This document shows positions 14,393 to 15,666 of a stretch of 15,666 nt of DNA, in pieces. The translations under genes and the position numbers were made by a program. The stretch comes from Pseudomonadota bacterium (lineage in GTDB: Bacteria > Pseudomonadota > Gammaproteobacteria > Burkholderiales > Gallionellaceae), in NCBI GenBank assembly GCA_021783855.1, contig JAJXTL010000059.1, forward strand, positions 1-15,666, given 5' to 3'. The stretch's first letter is position 1; every line of letters starts with the position of its first letter. The notes under the pieces are model-generated. The model searched no databases and had not been told where the DNA came from. It was given only the letters and a program-made list of their open reading frames with translations.

Positions 14393-14461
14393 TTCGTTTG
14401 CATACTGCTCACATAATTTGAAGGAATAGCATTTCCCCATGAAGCGCTAAGGTGGGCTTTG

Positions 14462-14481
14462 CCCTGAGTTTATCGAAGTGG
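14462..14481. repeat. Possible degenerate dispersed repeat (CCCTGAG...TCGAAG type)
   Basis: The stretch CCCTGAGTTTATCGAAGTGG resembles the widespread bacterial intergenic repeat CCCTGAGCTTGTCGAAGGG, with a few mismatches. It lies in the gap between the TPR gene and the ATPase gene. The likeness is from memory and the copy is degenerate, so this is tentative. Confidence 0.35.
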
Positions 14482-14483
14482 TC

Positions 14484-14503
14484 CGGCAGAGCCCGAGCTG
14501 CCG
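14484..14503 (-). other. Hairpin directly after the TPR gene
   Basis: CGGCAG (14484-14489) pairs with CTGCCG (14498-14503) around an 8-base loop, beginning at the base next to the TPR stop codon (TAG at 14504-14506). No T run follows on the minus strand. It may weaken read-through or protect the upstream mRNA; termination is not supported. Confidence 0.4.
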
Positions 14504-15454
14504 CTAACGACTGCTTTTAAGTTCCTCTATTCGTTTGGCGATGGCGTTCAAATCAAGCGTCGGAGTGTCTGTTTTCGACAGGCTGGAAGCCTTCTCGTAA
14601 TAAGAGAGTGCGGCAGTCGGCTGGCGCAGGCGATCGAGGGATACAGCCAGGTTATATGCGTAGAGTGCGTCGTCAGGCTTCAGGCTGTAAGCGCGATAGA
14701 ACGACTCTTGTGCCTCACCCCAGCGCAGTTGGCGTGCCAGCACGCCGCCTAATGCGTAGTGGAGTTCAGGCGCGGCAGGCTTGATGTCGAGCAATTCCCG
14801 CAGCTGACTTTCGGCTGCCACCGGATCTGCCTGTGCCGACAGACTGACGAGGCCTGCCGCAGCGGCGGCGTTGCCCATGTCTTCACGCAGCACCTGACGG
14901 TAAAGGTCGGTAGCGCGATCCGTTTGCAGCTTGCGCTGGGCAATCACCGCCAGCCCCAGCAGTGCGTCTTTTTCATGAGGACGAAGATCCAGTATCGCAA
15001 GGTATTTTTGTTCCGCCAGATCAAGCTGGCCCCGGGATAACGCCAGGTAAGCTTCCTTGAGTGGATCGCCTGCGGCCTGCGTGGTTTTCCCGGGCGGTTG
15101 GCGTTTGTGATTTTTTTTTGCGGCAGCAGGGTGAGTCCTTGCCTTACCGGCAGGGGGATCGCCCCCGCTTGCCGTGGCAGGCAGGGCTGTTTGCGCGGAT
15201 GCAGCTTGCGGTATAGTCGGGGCAGATGCGGCAAGCTGTTGTGTCATGGCAGGCGTTGCAGGCTGCCGGGTCGCTATTGGAGTATATTGATTTTGTTGAT
15301 AAATAAACCATGAAAAGCCGCCGGTCAGCAGAATCAGCACCGCTGCCGCGTAAGGCAGCAGGTTGACCTTCGGCCTGCTGGCGGCCTGTGATTCCGTTGA
15401 GACTTCAGGCTTGTCGCCCTGGGCGCGTTTTAACGCGTTGAACAGGAGGCTCAT
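14504..15454 (-). CDS. MshN-like membrane-anchored TPR protein
   Basis: A 316-residue protein beginning MSLLFNALKRAQG, a start shared by many MshN-like and GspA/B-associated proteins. A transmembrane helix lies at about 32-53, then a low-complexity Ala/Pro/Thr/Gln linker (58-128) and at least four tetratricopeptide repeats (about 132-292), for example GQLDLAEQKYLAILDLRPHE and GEAQESFYRAYSLKPDD. Such proteins hold pilus or secretion parts together in the periplasm. I use ATG 15454, which overlaps the secretin stop (ATGA) and has AGGTGAAA upstream; the longer frame adds 12 residues from within the secretin gene. An A9 tract in the linker (15111-15119, minus strand) could slip. In V. cholerae-type MSHA loci the ATPase-like mshM lies between mshL and mshN; here there is no room for it. 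Confidence 0.88.
   Translation of the reverse strand: MSLLFNALKRAQGDKPEVSTESQAASRPKVNLLPYAAAVLILLTGGFSWFIYQQNQYTPIATRQPATPAMTQQLAASAPTIPQAASAQTALPATASGGDPPAGKARTHPAAAKKNHKRQPPGKTTQAAGDPLKEAYLALSRGQLDLAEQKYLAILDLRPHEKDALLGLAVIAQRKLQTDRATDLYRQVLREDMGNAAAAAGLVSLSAQADPVAAESQLRELLDIKPAAPELHYALGGVLARQLRWGEAQESFYRAYSLKPDDALYAYNLAVSLDRLRQPTAALSYYEKASSLSKTDTPTLDLNAIAKRIEELKSSR
15111..15119 (-). repeat. A9 homopolymer inside the TPR gene
   Basis: Nine T on the plus strand give nine A in the coding strand (GC-A9-TCAC, encoding AAAKKNH at residues 110-116 of the TPR protein). It is the longest homopolymer I noticed in the window. Slippage by one base would cut the protein before its TPR domain while leaving the membrane anchor. 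Confidence 0.6.
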
Positions 15455-15666
15455 GGTTTCACCTCTGCTTGTTGGGTAGCCTTTTGCCATTCGGCGCTGG
15501 CGGTGGGGCTTTTGAACTGGCGCACCACATCGTACTGGCTTTCCTGATTAAGTATGACGGGGCGCAGGAAAATGACCAGTTCAGTTTTTCCATTGGTATC
15601 GTTGCGCGCCTTGAATAACTCGCCAAGACCCGGCACGCTGCCCAGACCCGGTATTTGCCCGGTCGG
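15451..15666 (-). CDS. Secretin C-terminus, MshL/PilQ/GspD-like (5' end outside window)
   Basis: The last 71 residues of an outer-membrane secretin, open to the window edge. The end of the secretin domain is seen as GQIPGLGSVPGLGELFKARN, the usual 'P-x-LG-x-(I/V)P-x-LG-x-LF' strand pair, followed by GKTELVIFLRPVI, the last transmembrane strand of GspD-family pores. A tail of about 30 polar residues (ESQYDVVRQFKS...EVKP) follows and may carry a pilotin or TPR contact. The stop overlaps the TPR gene start (ATGA). Pilus context favours an MshL-like secretin over a type II secretion one. Confidence 0.93.
   Translation of the reverse strand, partial: PTGQIPGLGSVPGLGELFKARNDTNGKTELVIFLRPVILNQESQYDVVRQFKSPTASAEWQKATQQAEVKP

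Noticed and set aside
3298..15666. Type II secretion system for exoproteins
   Set aside because: The parts are shared with T2SS, but there are two major-type pilins with the GQEM/PGDD pattern and an MshN-like TPR protein, which fit a pilus better. It is not excluded, as the 5' part of the locus is missing.
1..15666. CRISPR arrays, tRNA genes, insertion sequences or riboswitches
   Set aside because: I saw no regularly spaced direct repeats, no cloverleaf with a CCA-type end, no transposase frame and no leader matching a known riboswitch.

Overview
The window reads as the chromosome of a betaproteobacterium, possibly a Nitrosomonadales or Gallionellaceae-like relative. This rests on GlnRS and CysRS sequence, the pilin type (GQEM...KVKN...YAYxDRY...PGDD) and dispersed GC-rich palindromic repeats. 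The genus is a guess. No tRNA, rRNA, CRISPR array or insertion sequence was found.

Region 1 (1-3234, plus strand) is a translation block with a passenger. The 3' part of glnS is followed by a HEPN-domain protein and a minimal nucleotidyltransferase, which together carry the signature motifs of the HepT/MntA (type VII) toxin-antitoxin pair. The MNT reading frame overlaps the start of cysS. cysS is full length but carries an in-frame 77-bp palindromic repeat that adds about 26 residues. A perfect 10-bp hairpin at 3251-3274 lies between cysS and the convergent pilin genes.

Region 2 (3298-15666, minus strand) is one long type IV pilus / type II secretion-like locus that most resembles MSHA pilus biogenesis. 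In order of transcription (high to low coordinates) it encodes: a secretin C-terminus (MshL/PilQ-like), a membrane-anchored TPR protein (MshN-like), a GspE/MshE ATPase, a GspF/MshG platform protein, a PilM/PilN or GspL-like 484-residue protein, a PilO/MshJ-like protein, a small MshK/PilP-like periplasmic protein, a large GspK/PilX-like pseudopilin without Glu5, a second pseudopilin, a receiver-Fis response regulator, a histidine kinase and two paralogous major-type pilins. Most junctions down to the regulator overlap by 1 or 4 bases (TAATG or ATGA), so this is a translationally coupled operon. Its main breaks are repeat-bearing gaps at 9266-9409 and 14393-14503.

The regulatory layout is the most distinctive part. 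The two pilin genes lie at the distal end. Each has a strong ribosome binding site and each is preceded, 89-94 bp from its start codon, by the same 20-bp sequence containing a perfect 6-3-6 palindrome (GTAAAA-N3-TTTTAC). A T-rich terminator separates the two pilins, so the last one probably has its own promoter. I infer that the operon's own response regulator, which has a Fis-type DNA-binding helix-turn-helix, binds this palindrome to control pilin dose separately from the assembly machine. The kinase partner has lost the recognisable DxGxG (G1) ATP-binding motif.

The two minor pseudopilins share a previously unremarked (to me) repeated module: ALIGYA, then LPCP, GRLP, a YAV/YSV strand, a Cys pair and a VVIxAG strand. 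It appears twice in the 448-residue protein and once in the 251-residue protein.
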